Below, one piece after another: positions 46,885 to 58,180 of a stretch of 64,000 bases of DNA. Every line of letters begins with the position of its first letter. The first letter of the stretch is position 1. Source of the DNA: Berghia stephanieae (taxonomy: Eukaryota; Mollusca; Gastropoda; Nudibranchia; Aeolidiidae); contig CM067445.1 in NCBI GenBank assembly GCA_034508935.3, positions 78,747,348 to 78,811,347 of the forward strand, in the 5' to 3' direction. A program made the translations under genes and the position numbers. The notes beneath the pieces are model-generated. The model did not search any database, was not told where the DNA came from, and saw only the letters and a program-made list of their open reading frames with translations.

Positions 46885-49433
46885 AAGATGATCAGGGGAG
46901 GATTCTCAACAAAAAACAAGCAGCAAACTGTTTTATGAAGCAGTACTCAAGTGTTGGGAGTATACAGATTAGAAAAGAACGAAAACGAGAAGTCCACAAA
47001 GAATTGAGAAAACACAAGGATACACCCAAAGAATCCACAGATGATGTCATGTTCAGTTCGATTAAAAAAGAAGAAGTAGAAATTGCCTTGAAATCTCTAA
47101 AAACGAACAAATCACCAGGTCCAGATGATGTTACTAATGACATGTTGAAACACCTAGGAACCCTCACAAAGAGGAAAATGAAACAACTGTTCAATGCAAG
47201 TTGGAAACAGGGTAAACTTCCGCTCAAATGGAAACAGGCAACCATGATACCAATAAAGAAGGATGGCAAGCCAAAAAATAAACCCGAAAGTTACCGACCA
47301 ATAAGTTTGACAAGCTGCTTGGGTAAACTGATGGAGAGAATTGTTAATCGCCGTCTCCAATGGTATTTAGAAAGCAATAAGTTGATATCAGATGAACAGG
47401 CTGGTTTCAGACAATTTCGCTGCACAGAGGACCAGATAACAAACATCTCGCAGCTGATCGAAAATGGTTACCAAGAAAAAAAACACACAGTCACAGTTTG
47501 GGTGGATATGGAAAAGGCATTTGACAAAGTCTGGACAAAAGGACTACTTCTCAAACTTAAGAAAGCCAACGTTTCACACAACATGTTTGCATGGATTAAA
47601 GATTACCTCACAAATCGAAAAGCAAGAGTCCAATCTCAAAACTCTAAAAGCAAGCTAACGAACATGACAAATGGAGTACCACAAGGCGGGGTTCTCTCAC
47701 CAACCCTCTTTGTCGTTTTTATCAATGACATATACGAAACCAAATGCAGAGGAGTAAAAGCAGCCATGTATGCAGATGACCTTGCACTGATATGCACTGA
47801 AAGAAATATTGGTACCGCAAAGGCCAGGATACAGATGACTCTTGATGCTTTGAGCAAATGGACAAAAGACTGGGGTATGAGAGTAAATGCTGATAAAACC
47901 ACATACACAACATTCAGCTTATCAACCAAAAAGCAATCTATGCGATTAACTTTGGATGGAAAGATTCTGAGAGAAGACCTTATGCCTAAGTATTTAGGAG
48001 TGAAATTTGACCCTCGACTCACTTGGAAACATCAAATAGATGAAAGTCAACAGAAAGGGTACAAGAGAATGCAGCTTCTCCGAAAACTTGCTGGAACGCA
48101 ATGGGGAGCAAACTCAAAAGTCCTGAAGAAGACATATCTTGGATATGTAAGACCTGCAATAGACTATGCCATATCGGCATGGGGAACGTGCTCACAGGCT
48201 CAATTTCAAAAGGTTGAAAAAGTCCAAAACCAATGCCTACGCGTAATCACTGGAGCAATGAAAACAACACCAATTCACAAGATGGAAACCCACACAGGAA
48301 TAAAACCTCTCAAAGAACAACGAAATTTAAAAATAATGACACAATTCTCAAAGATAAAATTCATGGAATCCCAACCACTGCATCCAAGTACAATGGAAAA
48401 GAAAGAGAATCGACTCAAAAGGGAAAACTTCATCGCCTTGGGACAAAAACTAGAGAGCAAATATAAAGTGACACCAAAGGAAGATATTGCCCAAATCAAT
48501 GTCCCAAATCTCAAACCACCACCGTGGAAAAAGAAACAAAAATCCATAACCATCAACAAGAAAAACATTCGAAGCAATAATGACAATGCTCAAACCCTAA
48601 AGATGATCGATAAAAAGTACCCAATGACCAACTGGATAAGAGTTTATACAGATGGCTCAGTTTCCGGCCCCCTCATGAATGGAGGTGCTGGTGCACTCAT
48701 ACACTGGACAGATAAAACAGAAACAAAAATATCTGTATCAGTGGGTTCAATGTGCACAAGTACTAAAACTGAAGAAAAAGCCATCCTCAATGCAACAAAA
48801 GAACTATCCAGAGATCACAGACTATACGGGAAAAATGTGGTTTACTTGACAGACTCTGATGATGCTCTCCGGTCTATTGAAAATTACCAGGACTCTGAAG
48901 CCGCACACACTGTGGAGGCCCTTGAGGGCTTATCTGATAAAACAGGAAAAATTGTGCTGCAGTGGATTCCAAGTCATGTAGGTATATATGGAAATGAAAT
49001 TGCCGATCAACTGGCCAAAGAAGGAGCCCAAAAGGAACAACCGAAGTCGTCAATCACTTACCATCAGCAAAAGAAAATAATAAAGTTAAAAATAGACAAA
49101 GAAAGGAATGACACACACCTGGAACACAACAAGCAGGATCCAATCCATGCCATTCAGCGAAGTAGCCAAGTCACTCTATTCCGCCTCCGAACAGGACACA
49201 ATAGACTAAGAGGACATATGTTTACAAAGCTAGGTATTGGAACAACCCCTTATTGCCCATGTGGAACCGACCATGAAACCACTTTACATGTGCTTATGGA
49301 TTGCCCATTATACAACGTGCAACGTTCGAACCACTGGGTCACCCCTACAACACTCAACACAAAGCTCTATGGCGAGGCTGAGGACCTAAAGCGGACCACA
49401 GACTTCATAGCAGATATCGGACTGCAGCCATAG
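46827..49433 (+). CDS. LINE reverse transcriptase and RNase H part
   Basis: The frame open from 46827 becomes element-like at about 46865 (RYAARSVEDDQGRILNKKQA). RT motifs: YRPISLTSCLGKLMERIVN; SDEQAGFRQFRCTEDQI; VWVDMEKAFDKVW; NGVPQGGVLSPTLFVVFIND; AAMYADDLALI (YADD at about residue 315); PKYLGVKFDPRLTWKHQID. RNase H is about residues 604-740: VYTDGSVSG, TKTEEKAIL, LTDSDDALRSI, WIPSHVGIYGNEIADQLAKE, with all four acidic residues in place. A Cys/His cluster (CPCGTDHETTLHVLMDCPLY) ends the protein. All catalytic residues look intact. The ATG at 46827 is probably not a real start. Confidence 0.92.
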   Translation: MEPNQSSKWTRKRYAARSVEDDQGRILNKKQAANCFMKQYSSVGSIQIRKERKREVHKELRKHKDTPKESTDDVMFSSIKKEEVEIALKSLKTNKSPGPDDVTNDMLKHLGTLTKRKMKQLFNASWKQGKLPLKWKQATMIPIKKDGKPKNKPESYRPISLTSCLGKLMERIVNRRLQWYLESNKLISDEQAGFRQFRCTEDQITNISQLIENGYQEKKHTVTVWVDMEKAFDKVWTKGLLLKLKKANVSHNMFAWIKDYLTNRKARVQSQNSKSKLTNMTNGVPQGGVLSPTLFVVFINDIYETKCRGVKAAMYADDLALICTERNIGTAKARIQMTLDALSKWTKDWGMRVNADKTTYTTFSLSTKKQSMRLTLDGKILREDLMPKYLGVKFDPRLTWKHQIDESQQKGYKRMQLLRKLAGTQWGANSKVLKKTYLGYVRPAIDYAISAWGTCSQAQFQKVEKVQNQCLRVITGAMKTTPIHKMETHTGIKPLKEQRNLKIMTQFSKIKFMESQPLHPSTMEKKENRLKRENFIALGQKLESKYKVTPKEDIAQINVPNLKPPPWKKKQKSITINKKNIRSNNDNAQTLKMIDKKYPMTNWIRVYTDGSVSGPLMNGGAGALIHWTDKTETKISVSVGSMCTSTKTEEKAILNATKELSRDHRLYGKNVVYLTDSDDALRSIENYQDSEAAHTVEALEGLSDKTGKIVLQWIPSHVGIYGNEIADQLAKEGAQKEQPKSSITYHQQKKIIKLKIDKERNDTHLEHNKQDPIHAIQRSSQVTLFRLRTGHNRLRGHMFTKLGIGTTPYCPCGTDHETTLHVLMDCPLYNVQRSNHWVTPTTLNTKLYGEAEDLKRTTDFIADIGLQP

Positions 49434-49737
49434 ATGTCCATCAGAGGAACGAAGAAGAAGAAGAAGAAGAGAGCAGGGCTAGAGCCTGTATCACTTCTTA
49501 TACATAGGAGATGGAAGTCGATTGGCCATGTCCTCCGAATGAACCATGATGGACCCCACAGGGAACAAGTAGAAGAGGAAAACCCTTGGAGACTTGGAAA
49601 AGGATCCATGCATGTGACATGAAGACCCAGAAGTGGTGGTGGAGAGAGGTGCCAAAGATGGCATTAAACTGTGATGGTTGGAGATCTACTGCGCGGGCCT
49701 TATGGGCAACTGAAGCGCCAAGAGGATAAGTACATAA

Positions 49738-50010
49738 ATAATACCCACTAAATGTGCTCAATAAAGCTCTCTACAAAAGGTCCCTAACATGCAAGATGGG
49801 AGAATGATGCCTGTAAGGCGATATGTATTACAATTTTTTTTCCGCGACAGAGACAATGCTGTTAGTGGCCAGTTACTCATTTTTCACCCGAGCACGGCGA
49901 TTGAATGTGAATAAAGAGCCTTTTCCAAGGACTCAACTATGCACAGCAGAGCAAGATTCAAACCCATGACCTACCAACCCAAAGGCCAGTCTCATACCAC
50001 TATCCCAACT
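49738..50010 (-). mobile_element. SINE family A, reverse copy
   Basis: 'gacaatgctgttagtggcca' body, and a B-box complement near 49950-49965 ('gattcaaacccatg'). Sits at the 3' end of the old LINE. Confidence 0.75.
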
Positions 50011-50014
50011 GTTG

Positions 50015-50150
50015 GGTAACCTCCGTGGTGTAATTGTCTGACTGGAATGGAAAAAAGGTCTGAGGTTCGATCTCCAGTTGAGGCATTTGTCACTCTCCAC
50101 CAGATCTAATAGGGGGGAGGGGGTCATGAAAATGGAGTCAGAATTAACTT
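50015..50150 (+). mobile_element. tRNA-headed SINE fragment
   Basis: 'cctccgtggtgtaattgtct' and B-box GGTTCGATCTCC, followed by part of a SINE B-like body ('caccagatctaatag', G-rich run). Confidence 0.6.
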
Positions 50151-51332
50151 ATCAACTTGTCCGGAATGTTGCTTGATGTATGTCACTGTCACTTAAATTT
50201 ACTGTCAAACAGGAGATTCCATATAAGTGTAATGGTGAATTAAGATGTAGAATGCATTTAAGCAAAATCCTCAATGTGTAGACATTTAGCCAACTTGTCA
50301 CCAAAAGACTAACAAACAACACAAGCAAGGGGTTGTTGTGCATGCAAATGAGACAAGACAACACAGTGTCACAATCGTGTTAATCGTGAGAAAATATACT
50401 TGGTACTGAATGAACTAAGTGAAAATAAATAATAGAAAAAGTATTTGACGCCAGATTTAAAAAAAAATAAAAATTTACACCCTTTAGCTCATAAAAACTA
50501 TTAGAGAAAAAAAAATTTAAAAAGACAACTAAATGAGAGAAAATCGGAGTGTGTAATATCTCATGTTTATTTGAAAACTGGTTGAGAAAAAAAAAATGTT
50601 TAATTAAAAAGACAACCAAACAATGGAAAGTCAAAATATGTAAGATCATCTTTATTGCACAAAAATTAATTTTCTTTTTGTGAAAAAGAGCACCTAATAA
50701 ACATAGATAAAAAGATGACGACATGATATTTAAAATTTTCATTATCAAGAGCTTGTTTTGATTTATGTGCCAAATTCAACGTCCAGTAACGGGAAATATA
50801 TACCGATGAAAGAAAACTATCAATTTAACAATGGAAAGATGCTCCTCTTTTTCTAAAATGAAATGTGAAATTTATTTGACTAGGTTATTTCAAGATCATG
50901 CTATTTGAAGTGTGAAACTTCTACCATTACATTTGATTTGCCATAACACTTGAGTAGCAAACTATATGATTCAAAAATATAATAAATCCAATTTAAAAAA
51001 AGAAATCTGATGAGATTTTGTCAGCATGATTCTTTCAAATTTTACAACATGCCATTCTAACATGAACACAAATAGAAATATAGGACATTTAAGAAATCTG
51101 TTTTAAAAATTGAACTATAGCTAGAATGATTCATTATCTTACTCTCTCAAATTCAAAGGCCAACCATCAACAGGCATTCTTATTCTCTTTCACATATATA
51201 AATAATGATTCACACTACTATTGCAAACTTATTCATAATCACACATGAGATGAGTAAATTAATGATCACACAATGTTCATATCCATACAAATGGAATGCA
51301 TTCTTTCACTCGATGTAAGGCAGGCAGATCTT
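50151..51332. other. EMC6: EMC6 3' flank and probable 3' UTR
   Basis: No coding signal. On the minus strand the nearest AATAAA is at 50876-50871, about 460 nt past the EMC6 stop; others are at 50656-50651 and 50570-50565. Which is used cannot be told. Confidence 0.45.
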
Positions 51333-51363
51333 TCAGTATACATGGACCATTCCATATAAAAAT
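51333..51363 (-). CDS. EMC6: EMC6 exon 5 (terminal)
   Basis: 31 nt of coding sequence: completes the Thr codon, then FLYGMVHVY and TGA. Acceptor TTAATTCACAG. The C-terminal peptide equals that of vertebrate EMC6. Confidence 0.95.
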
Positions 51364-52247
51364 CTGTGAATTAAAAATTTGAAAATTAGTTAAAGCCATA
51401 TCGAAACACAATTTTTATCTATTCAGTTCATACAAACAGACTAGAATTGTAGAATTCACTTTCATTGCAAGATCTAGGTACAAAAGAGTCGTGCCTTTCT
51501 AAAAATTATAGTATTTGGATAATTCTTTCAGACTGACTTAAATCGGTTGGGAAATTACCTTATAAATATCAATTTATAAAACAATACAATCAAGGATGGC
51601 CTATGCTAAAATTTAAAAAAATCCTAAAAGTTTTTCTCCTGAAGAGTTCTGAAAATGTTTTGGGCAAAGCTTCCCTCCATCAAAAGATATCACCCTTAAA
51701 TCATAGAAAAGGATACCAATTCATTTAGCTTCCCTTTAACTGTTGCCTTTAAACAACCAATACTTTTTAAAAAATCAACTTATCAATACCGACCAAAGTT
51801 AGCCAGAAGATCAGAACAAGGGCAACCTTGTAAAATAGACAGCAAAGCGATACAGATTGAAGTTTGACATTAATGTCTACTTTAAACACCTTAGTTCACA
51901 AACAAGTTTTCTTCAAATAAAGCAAAATTGCAAAATTCTACAAATACACCTCACAACTCAAACTGTTATTCAGCCAATACAATTTTTAAAAAACAACCAA
52001 TACTGTACCCACTGGATTCTAGCATGCTCTCGGGAGAAGCCAAAAAAGCATGCTAGAATTAGAGGTGTCTGAAATACGATGCTCATGAGAGCAATGCCAC
52101 TCGCCGGGGCATTGGACTGTTTTTTAAATGCTTAAGGGCTCAATTTGAATTTTTTTTAAAATTCGTTTAAATTTTTAATATTTTTTTCATAAAAAAAAAA
52201 AACAACAAACAACGCAATGTTCATGTTGCATAGATATATCATATTTG

Positions 52248-52299
<52 letters not shown>

Positions 52300-52313
52300 T
52301 CAAATATGATATA

Positions 52314-52379
<66 letters not shown>

Positions 52380-52402
52380 ATATATATATATATATAATAT
52401 AA

Positions 52403-52469
<67 letters not shown>

Positions 52470-55400
52470 GGTATATATAACTATTGTCATACTTACGTCC
52501 AGAATAACACGTATGTCTGTAAGAAGATTTCTGTAAGGAAAACACCTACTTTGAATACAAGCACAAAAGTGAGATTCAATGCTATAAAAAAGTACAACGT
52601 AAAGCATAGGTTGCGAACAAATTTGGAGAGTAAAAAGCAATTATAATTATTGTTTTTCTGTCAGTGCTTTGAGACCTTTTTGATAATTTCTTGCAGGACA
52701 TTAAAAGTAAAAAATGATAACCAGTGGCAACCAGTGATGATCATGGGATGGTGGGTTGGATGGATTAAAAAGATCAATAAGATTTGAATGGTTGACAGGG
52801 GATCAAATAAAAAGGGTAGATGTAGTTCAAATGGATTCTAAAAAAAACTTAAGTTTTTATATAGTGCAATATCCACTAAATGTGGGAGATGACAAATTAA
52901 ATAAATGTTTGTGTCGCTGTACATTAAATTAGCAGTATATACTTCACCTTTAGTGACACTTAAGCATTCATGAAAATCAAGTGTGAAAACTTGCATGATT
53001 ACATTCTTATTAAAATGTCACAAAAATCCCAAACACAAGCAAAAAGAATAAATAAAAAATAAAATCACACAGAAGACACTCACTCACACATGCACACAGA
53101 ATGAGAATTAAAAAGGTCTACATAAAAATAAGTTTCTCATTGTCTGAGAAATTGCATCAAAATCACTGTATAAGTATAACCATGGATTAACACAGCCATT
53201 TTCAATTCTTTCACAAAAAATTTTAAAGGATACAAATAAGCCTCCAAACAATCCATTGCCGAACAAAACTCGCCGAGTCACAAAATAGGCATTCCACTTT
53301 GACCCTGCTTTTAACAATAAAAGAACCTGAAAACAAAATTAACATCACATCCTAAAATGATTTGAAAACTTAATGATAAATGATAAAATGAATTGCTTGA
53401 CAAGTCTTTGAATGATTTGGTGTTGTTATCAATAAGTGCTCTTCATCAAGTTGCATCTTAAAATGGATCTATTGTATTGGCTTACAAAAGGTTGAAATCA
53501 TGCGATAGTTATCTCTAAGTAATTGTGATCTCTTACAGGTGTAGAATACATTGCAAAATTATGTTTTGTCTCATAATTCCATCTTAAAAGGACTCATCTC
53601 TAAGTTAGAACACTCTGAGAGGTATTAACTAAATCAACTTCCATAGTTTGGGCAATGTGTAATACTTTATTAGTATGAGACTTGAAAATAGATACCCAGC
53701 TAGCACAAAATCATTGCAAAATGTTTTATTGTTGACGGCTGAGTTTCAAACTATGGAATCATAACTGAACATAATTAATTAATATTAAATCCAAATTAAA
53801 GAATAAATTTGATCTAAAAAGAAAACCAACAAAAAAAATATATTAATCATATTGATGTTATGAAAAAAACATTAACAGGGTCCCCAGTCAAATTTGAAAA
53901 GTTTTTCAAGACTTCTATCCGCAGACCGATTGGGTTTCCAAATTGACAAAAATGGTGTCACACTAATAAAAATATAAAGAATTGCAACATAGATCTTTGG
54001 ATTTCTCACTCAATACTGATTTACAAGGGACCCAACATAAAAAGAATCAATTTAAATATATTACAAAATTACCTTTAAATCTTTTGCTAGGTTTAGTTAG
54101 TTATGTGAACACTTATTATTCTCCCGATTTCCTAGGTGTCTTCAGTAGGTCTAATACTAATGTTTTACAAAGTTTGTTGACACATTGTTATTATATTATG
54201 AAATATAGTCACTAACTCATGAAGGCCAAGCAGTTTACTTTATAAACACTAAACACATATAATCTAACACAACATTCTTGAAAAATTGCAACTACAATGA
54301 TTTCGAAGAGGCCTCTTTCTTCTTAATTTGCTTAGAAATTGAAACCACCCATTGAAAAGATCATTCCAAAAAAAAAAAAAAATCACGTTCAGAGAGGTCA
54401 TTTTCAGCTATGGCTAAGAGATAGCTGATTTGTCACATAGCTCCCAACCGAGTACATCAACTGAGAGGGAGTTTTAGGATAAAAATCAGGGAGACGTGGC
54501 TAAAATATGGGAGGCTGCAGTTATACTGGCCCAAAGTTTTACTGAAAGCTGGGCTGAAAAAAATGGGAAGAAGTCAGAATCACTGTAAAAAATAAAAGAG
54601 AGTAGGTACATATTTCATTGATTTGTAAAGGGAAATAACCAATTAATACAGTGTATCCTTATAAGCATTTCACTATTTGATTGAATGTCTCGTTATCAAA
54701 GATGTTGATTCAATTTTGTATTTACTTAACACAATCTCTGTAATAAATAATGAAAGTATGAATAAGATATGAGAACATTTTAAATAGGTATATTCCACAC
54801 TTACTTGCATAATTTTATGCAAATCCTCAAAACAGCATGAAAAGTATTCGTGAAAAAAAGGGTGTCATATAAAAACAAGTGACATCTAAAAAAAGAAATG
54901 GTTAAAAAAATCAACCAAAATTGGCCATCACAAACTGGCACATTTTTATCAGCAATTTCTTGACCACCCCCCCCTCCCCCCCCTGCCCCGAATCCCTGAA
55001 AAATTATCGACTTATTCCTGATTTCCCGACTTGCCTTGCTGGGGACCCTGTAATAATTAAAGTGAGCTACTATTCTTTAAAACGAGTGACCATCAAATAG
55101 CTGCCCTACTTACAGACAGCATCAAAGCTGTGATGAAATAGAAGATGAATCCCCACAATCCTGTCAATCCCAAGATTCCTGCAGTTGCTCCTGAAAGAGC
55201 AGATACAGATGTACGGCAGTATTCGAGGATGGAGGCATTCTGCCGAAGAGATAATTCACTGTATGCCACACCATCAGCTGAAATGTATTAAAAAAAAAAC
55301 AATTTCTAAAAATCACATTCCAAGTCATATTGCTAATGACAACAAAACCGGACCAATGCTTTCCACACCATCACAGTCTTACAATTTTTAACGTTTACTT

Positions 55401-55708
55401 TCATTTTAATTACAGTGCAACCCCTGGATAACAACATTGCTCGGCAGAGTGAAGTAAGTAATATATTCGCTTAACTTAAATCTGGATCAACTGTAGTCTA
55501 GTGACTGAAAAACTGAGTGGATTTAGGCACTGTTCACGGGTTGATGTCCCATACAAGAGGGCGGCCATCTTTTTATATTTACCTCGGAACTGATCCGATT
55601 CGGGTTGCCATATTAGCTCTATTGGGTTGACTCTTGACTCTTATGTAGCCAAATTCAAAATATAAATAAGAATGACAATAATAGGCACAAGGAATGAAAC
55701 AGAAACAA

Positions 55709-55760
<52 letters not shown>

Positions 55761-56078
55761 GTATAATTAGAATAGGGACCTAAGTGCGCAACTATATAAC
55801 TTTTACATCTACAGCTAACAGAAAATACATTATTTTCAAAAGCTTACTATCTCACAAAACGGACGATTTCAAGTGCCATACATTGATACATGTCGTCAAT
55901 CAAATGATGCAGGCTCATATTTTTTTTTAAAGAAAGAAAAATAATACCAAAACTACTCCCTTCTCTCCACATATCAAAAGAAAATTTAAGAAACTGGAAT
56001 CTGATTATTACATGAATTGAAAAAAAAAGCTAACACACAAGAAACATGAATTAAACAAGTCTTAGTGTTAAAACAAAA

Positions 56079-56114
<36 letters not shown>

Positions 56115-56286
56115 AATAATAACAGTAATCAGCGATATACGGACTAAATTGCTTCACACAACCAAACAAATCTGGCCAATCTCCATTGTAAACATAAAAA
56201 TATGGCGCCCTCTCAACAGGGACATCAACCCCCGAATAGTGCCTGGATTCGACCAACCTTTTTGCTAGGCTACGTGTGGAAACCCA

Positions 56287-56351
<65 letters not shown>

Positions 56352-56903
56352 TTTAAAAATATATTTGGCTGTCAATCAATAAGAGATTAAAAGGCAAATT
56401 AAGGTCAAGGTTATATTTCTTTTGATTTATTGATTTAAAATGTCCCCTTTCAAAATATCGTTATCATTGTGGAACTGTCCCAGACGAGAGCTGAGAAAAT
56501 CTGTTCGTTTTGTTTTATTCATTTTGTTAGGCTTATTGGCTTATTTTTTTTTTCTTTTGTTTTGAGGCAGGCGCACCTCTCATGGACTCGACCACGATGA
56601 TGATTGAAAAACCCAAGCCCAAACATAACCAAGAAACTACCCAATTCAGCCTATTCTCAAGACTGGAAAGATAAAAACAAAGGCCATAATAATACATTTA
56701 GACCGGGAGGCCTCCCGAAAGCTCCTCACTCAAACTAAGAACTTTTTTAGAAGTGTAGAAGTAGAGATGTCTACTATAACTAGATGAATGGCATCTCCCT
56801 TTTAAACCTTGAAATTGATAAAAAATAAAATGATGCGAAGAAAAAACCCCAACAAAAACTTACTTTTACGGCCTTTTCTCGTTCTCACGGCTATTGTCGC
56901 CAT
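51333..56903 (-). CDS. EMC6: EMC6, ER membrane complex subunit 6, 5 exons
   Basis: Five exons (56903-56864, 55277-55114, 53326-53234, 52516-52497, 51363-51333) join to a 115-aa protein; human EMC6 is 110 aa. Conserved core [20 protein letters not shown] and [20 protein letters not shown], then [39 protein letters not shown] and terminal HVY. Three hydrophobic spans are visible, as in the family. EMC6 is a core membrane subunit of the ER membrane protein complex, which inserts tail-anchored and multispanning proteins (family knowledge). All introns are GT-AG with consensus-like donors and the phases agree. The start is the only in-frame ATG before the short basic N-terminus [13 protein letters not shown]. 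Confidence 0.97.
52016..52058. repeat. Stem-loop in EMC6 intron 4
   Basis: TTCTAGCATGCT and AGCATGCTAGAA form a perfect 12-bp stem around a loop of about 18 nt containing 'gggagaagcc'. The same loop motif is in the possible MITE at 38550. Confidence 0.7.
52231..52317. repeat. Long perfect palindrome with (TA)n core
   Basis: The 21-base arm TAGATATATCATATTTGATT(A) is repeated in exact inverse after about 45 bp of TA. Lies in EMC6 intron 4; further (TA)n continues to about 52468. Confidence 0.9.
52318..52468. repeat. (TA)n tracts
   Basis: Interrupted TA repeats ending about 30 bp from the microexon donor. Confidence 0.95.
52497..52516 (-). CDS. EMC6: EMC6 exon 4, 20-nt microexon
   Basis: ACATACGTGTTATTCTGGAC between AG (TTCTTACAG) and GTAAGT. 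It encodes TYVLFW plus two bases of the next Thr, exactly the residues missing between GGLF of exon 3 and FLYG of exon 5. An upstream AG 14 nt earlier would shift the frame. Confidence 0.93.
53234..53326 (-). CDS. EMC6: EMC6 exon 3
   Basis: 93 nt, 31 whole codons: [20 protein letters not shown] then [11 protein letters not shown]. Acceptor GTTTTCAG, donor GTATCC. Confidence 0.95.
53327..55113. other. EMC6: EMC6 intron 2
   Basis: AT-rich, no exon or recognised repeat except short homopolymers (C-rich near 54966-54985). Confidence 0.6.
55114..55277 (-). CDS. EMC6: EMC6 exon 2
   Basis: 164 nt: [20 protein letters not shown] then [20 protein letters not shown]. Acceptor after a long T tract (ACATTTCAG), donor GTAAGT. 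Carries most of the first two membrane spans. Confidence 0.97.
55413..55493. mobile_element. Tiny pogo-like MITE
   Basis: 81 bp with partly matching ends, CAGTGCAACCCCTGGATAA and (reversed) CAGTTGATCCAGATTTAA, flanked by TA on both sides. Inside EMC6 intron 1. Confidence 0.35.
55708..55758. repeat. (AAT)n microsatellite
   Basis: About 17 AAT units in EMC6 intron 1. Confidence 0.95.
56075..56348. repeat. (AAAT)n and (TC)n microsatellites
   Basis: AAAT units at 56075-56111 and about 30 TC units at 56288-56348, in EMC6 intron 1. Confidence 0.95.
56864..56903 (-). CDS. EMC6: EMC6 exon 1 (start)
   Basis: 40 nt from ATG to donor [19 protein letters not shown] plus one base. The context GAAAAATGG has A at -3 and G at +4, a favourable start. 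Confidence 0.92.
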
Positions 56904-57070
56904 TTTTCTACCAATCAATTATCAATCAATCAACAATAATGACAATAACACTGACTAACATGACTCACTCGACGTTTCGCGACTCTGAGATGAGAGTAAT
57001 TTCCCTTGTTTTTTTCTGTTCTTGAATTAAAAAGGGTAAGAAAAGTCCAAGGTTGGAAGTTGGGGTTAGA
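56904..57070 (-). promoter_or_regulatory. EMC6: EMC6 5' UTR and likely promoter
   Basis: Sequence immediately upstream of the EMC6 ATG. No TATA box at a convincing distance; a CG-bearing patch (ACGTTTCGCGACTC region, 56970-56985) is the most promoter-like feature. Inferred from position. Confidence 0.35.
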
Positions 57071-57928
57071 AACAAAATAACGTTTGTGTGTGCTGGTTTA
57101 CTTTTAGTTTATTCGCAAACAAATTTAATAAAAGAAACTTACACGTCACAAAAGAGAGCAGAAAAAAAAAAAACTACTTGCAAATAATCGAGGACAATTT
57201 GCTTTCGATTCCCCATTGCTTTTTTGTGCGTCTACCTTATTTGATCCAAACGCGACTGAGACTGGTGGTTAGTTGTTTGATATCTAGTGTTAGATAGACC
57301 TAGTCGGAGGATAGCAGGATAGTCCTAGGATAATTTATAATAATGCTAAGAACTAAACTACTGTACTTAAAGTAGACGTCTACTCAATTATTCATGATCT
57401 ATCCGGGCTTGTGTTGTAGGCTGTCGTGGAAGACATTCCGAAAGCTCCTACATCCCCAGTATTCTTTCACTTCCACGTCACCATGCCATTTCATTGATTT
57501 TGATCTTTTACTTTTGTCATGCGTTTATTTATTTATTCTTTTGTCATCATAGAAGCATTTTAAAACTCTAGAACAAACCTTGATAGATTTGTGAAAGTTT
57601 AAAATTTCCTAATTTGACCATTGTTTTGATTCTCGGCCGCCATTTTGATTTGTGAAGTATTGAAAGTTAGTGCAAAGCAGTCCGAGAGTTTTTTGTTTTT
57701 TTTCTATTGGGCCTACTAATTAGGGTTAGCTCGAGATCGGAGGATTTTTTTTCTATTAGGGTGAGTCATAAGTCTTAGCAAAGGTGCTAGGGTTTTTATT
57801 TTTCCTATTAAGGTTAGTTAATGGTACTAGGTTTTATTTTTTTCCTGGGGTTAGTTAAGGGACATTATTTGAGTTGTTTCCCTTTGTAGGAGCTTTTGGA
57901 AGGCCTCCCACTATCGTTATTCTCAGAC
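57071..57928. other. Gene-free stretch
   Basis: Contains repeated 'ccgaaagctcct' / 'taggagcttttgg' motifs near 56713, 57437 and 57888, partly inverted. No exon seen. Confidence 0.4.
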
Positions 57929-57974
57929 ATGTCTGCCAATAAAGAAAACTGATTATTGGCTGAAGGAAAAGGCT

Positions 57975-58180
57975 ATTCGGACCCGAGTCTGAATTGCTTC
58001 CCGTGGCAATTCGGACCCGGGTCTGAATTGCTTCCCGTGGCAATTCGGACCCCGAGTCTGAATTGCCTCCCATGGCAATCCGGACCCCGAGTCTGAATTG
58101 CCTCCCATGGCAATCCGGACCCCGAGTCTGAATAGAACTCTGTGGCTAACCAGGGTCTACTCTGAATAGTCTCCGATGGC
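57975..58180. repeat. 34/35-bp tandem subrepeats
   Basis: Five clear units (starts 57975, 58009, 58043, 58078, 58113) of ATTCGGACCCGAGTCTGAAT plus 'tgcttcccgtggca', then two degenerate ones. Near the left end of the 57929 element. Confidence 0.9.

Larger units (their letters stand above)
45069..49465 (+). mobile_element. Near-intact 4.4-kb LINE (EN-RT-RNase H)
   Basis: 4397 bp between a perfect 13-bp target-site duplication, GAAGAGAGCAGGG, at 45056-45068 and 49466-49478. 5' leader of about 517 bp, coding region 45586-49433, a 3' leader of only about 15 bp, then (GAA)n. No gag-like ORF1 is present. Domain order matches RNase-H-bearing clades (Ingi/Vingi or I/Nimb type). One frame change in the coding region. 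Clean duplication and open frames point to a young insertion. Confidence 0.92.
44403..49735 (+). mobile_element. Old LINE relic, split by two insertions
   Basis: Pieces 44403-44548, 44772-45068 and 49479-49735. The first reads LCDDIVLLSHNLTDIQSKTQ and GLKINVTKTKVIRINNK (RT catalytic region; its usual ADD is CDD here). The second reads SNIISMLLYGAET and KCLRKILRIFWPPTISKSD. The third reads LEPVSLLIHRRWKSIGHVLR, the C-terminal end. The second and third join in frame once the young LINE and one duplication copy are removed. Contains in-frame stops and at least one frame change. RTE- or CR1-type; clade unresolved. Confidence 0.8.
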
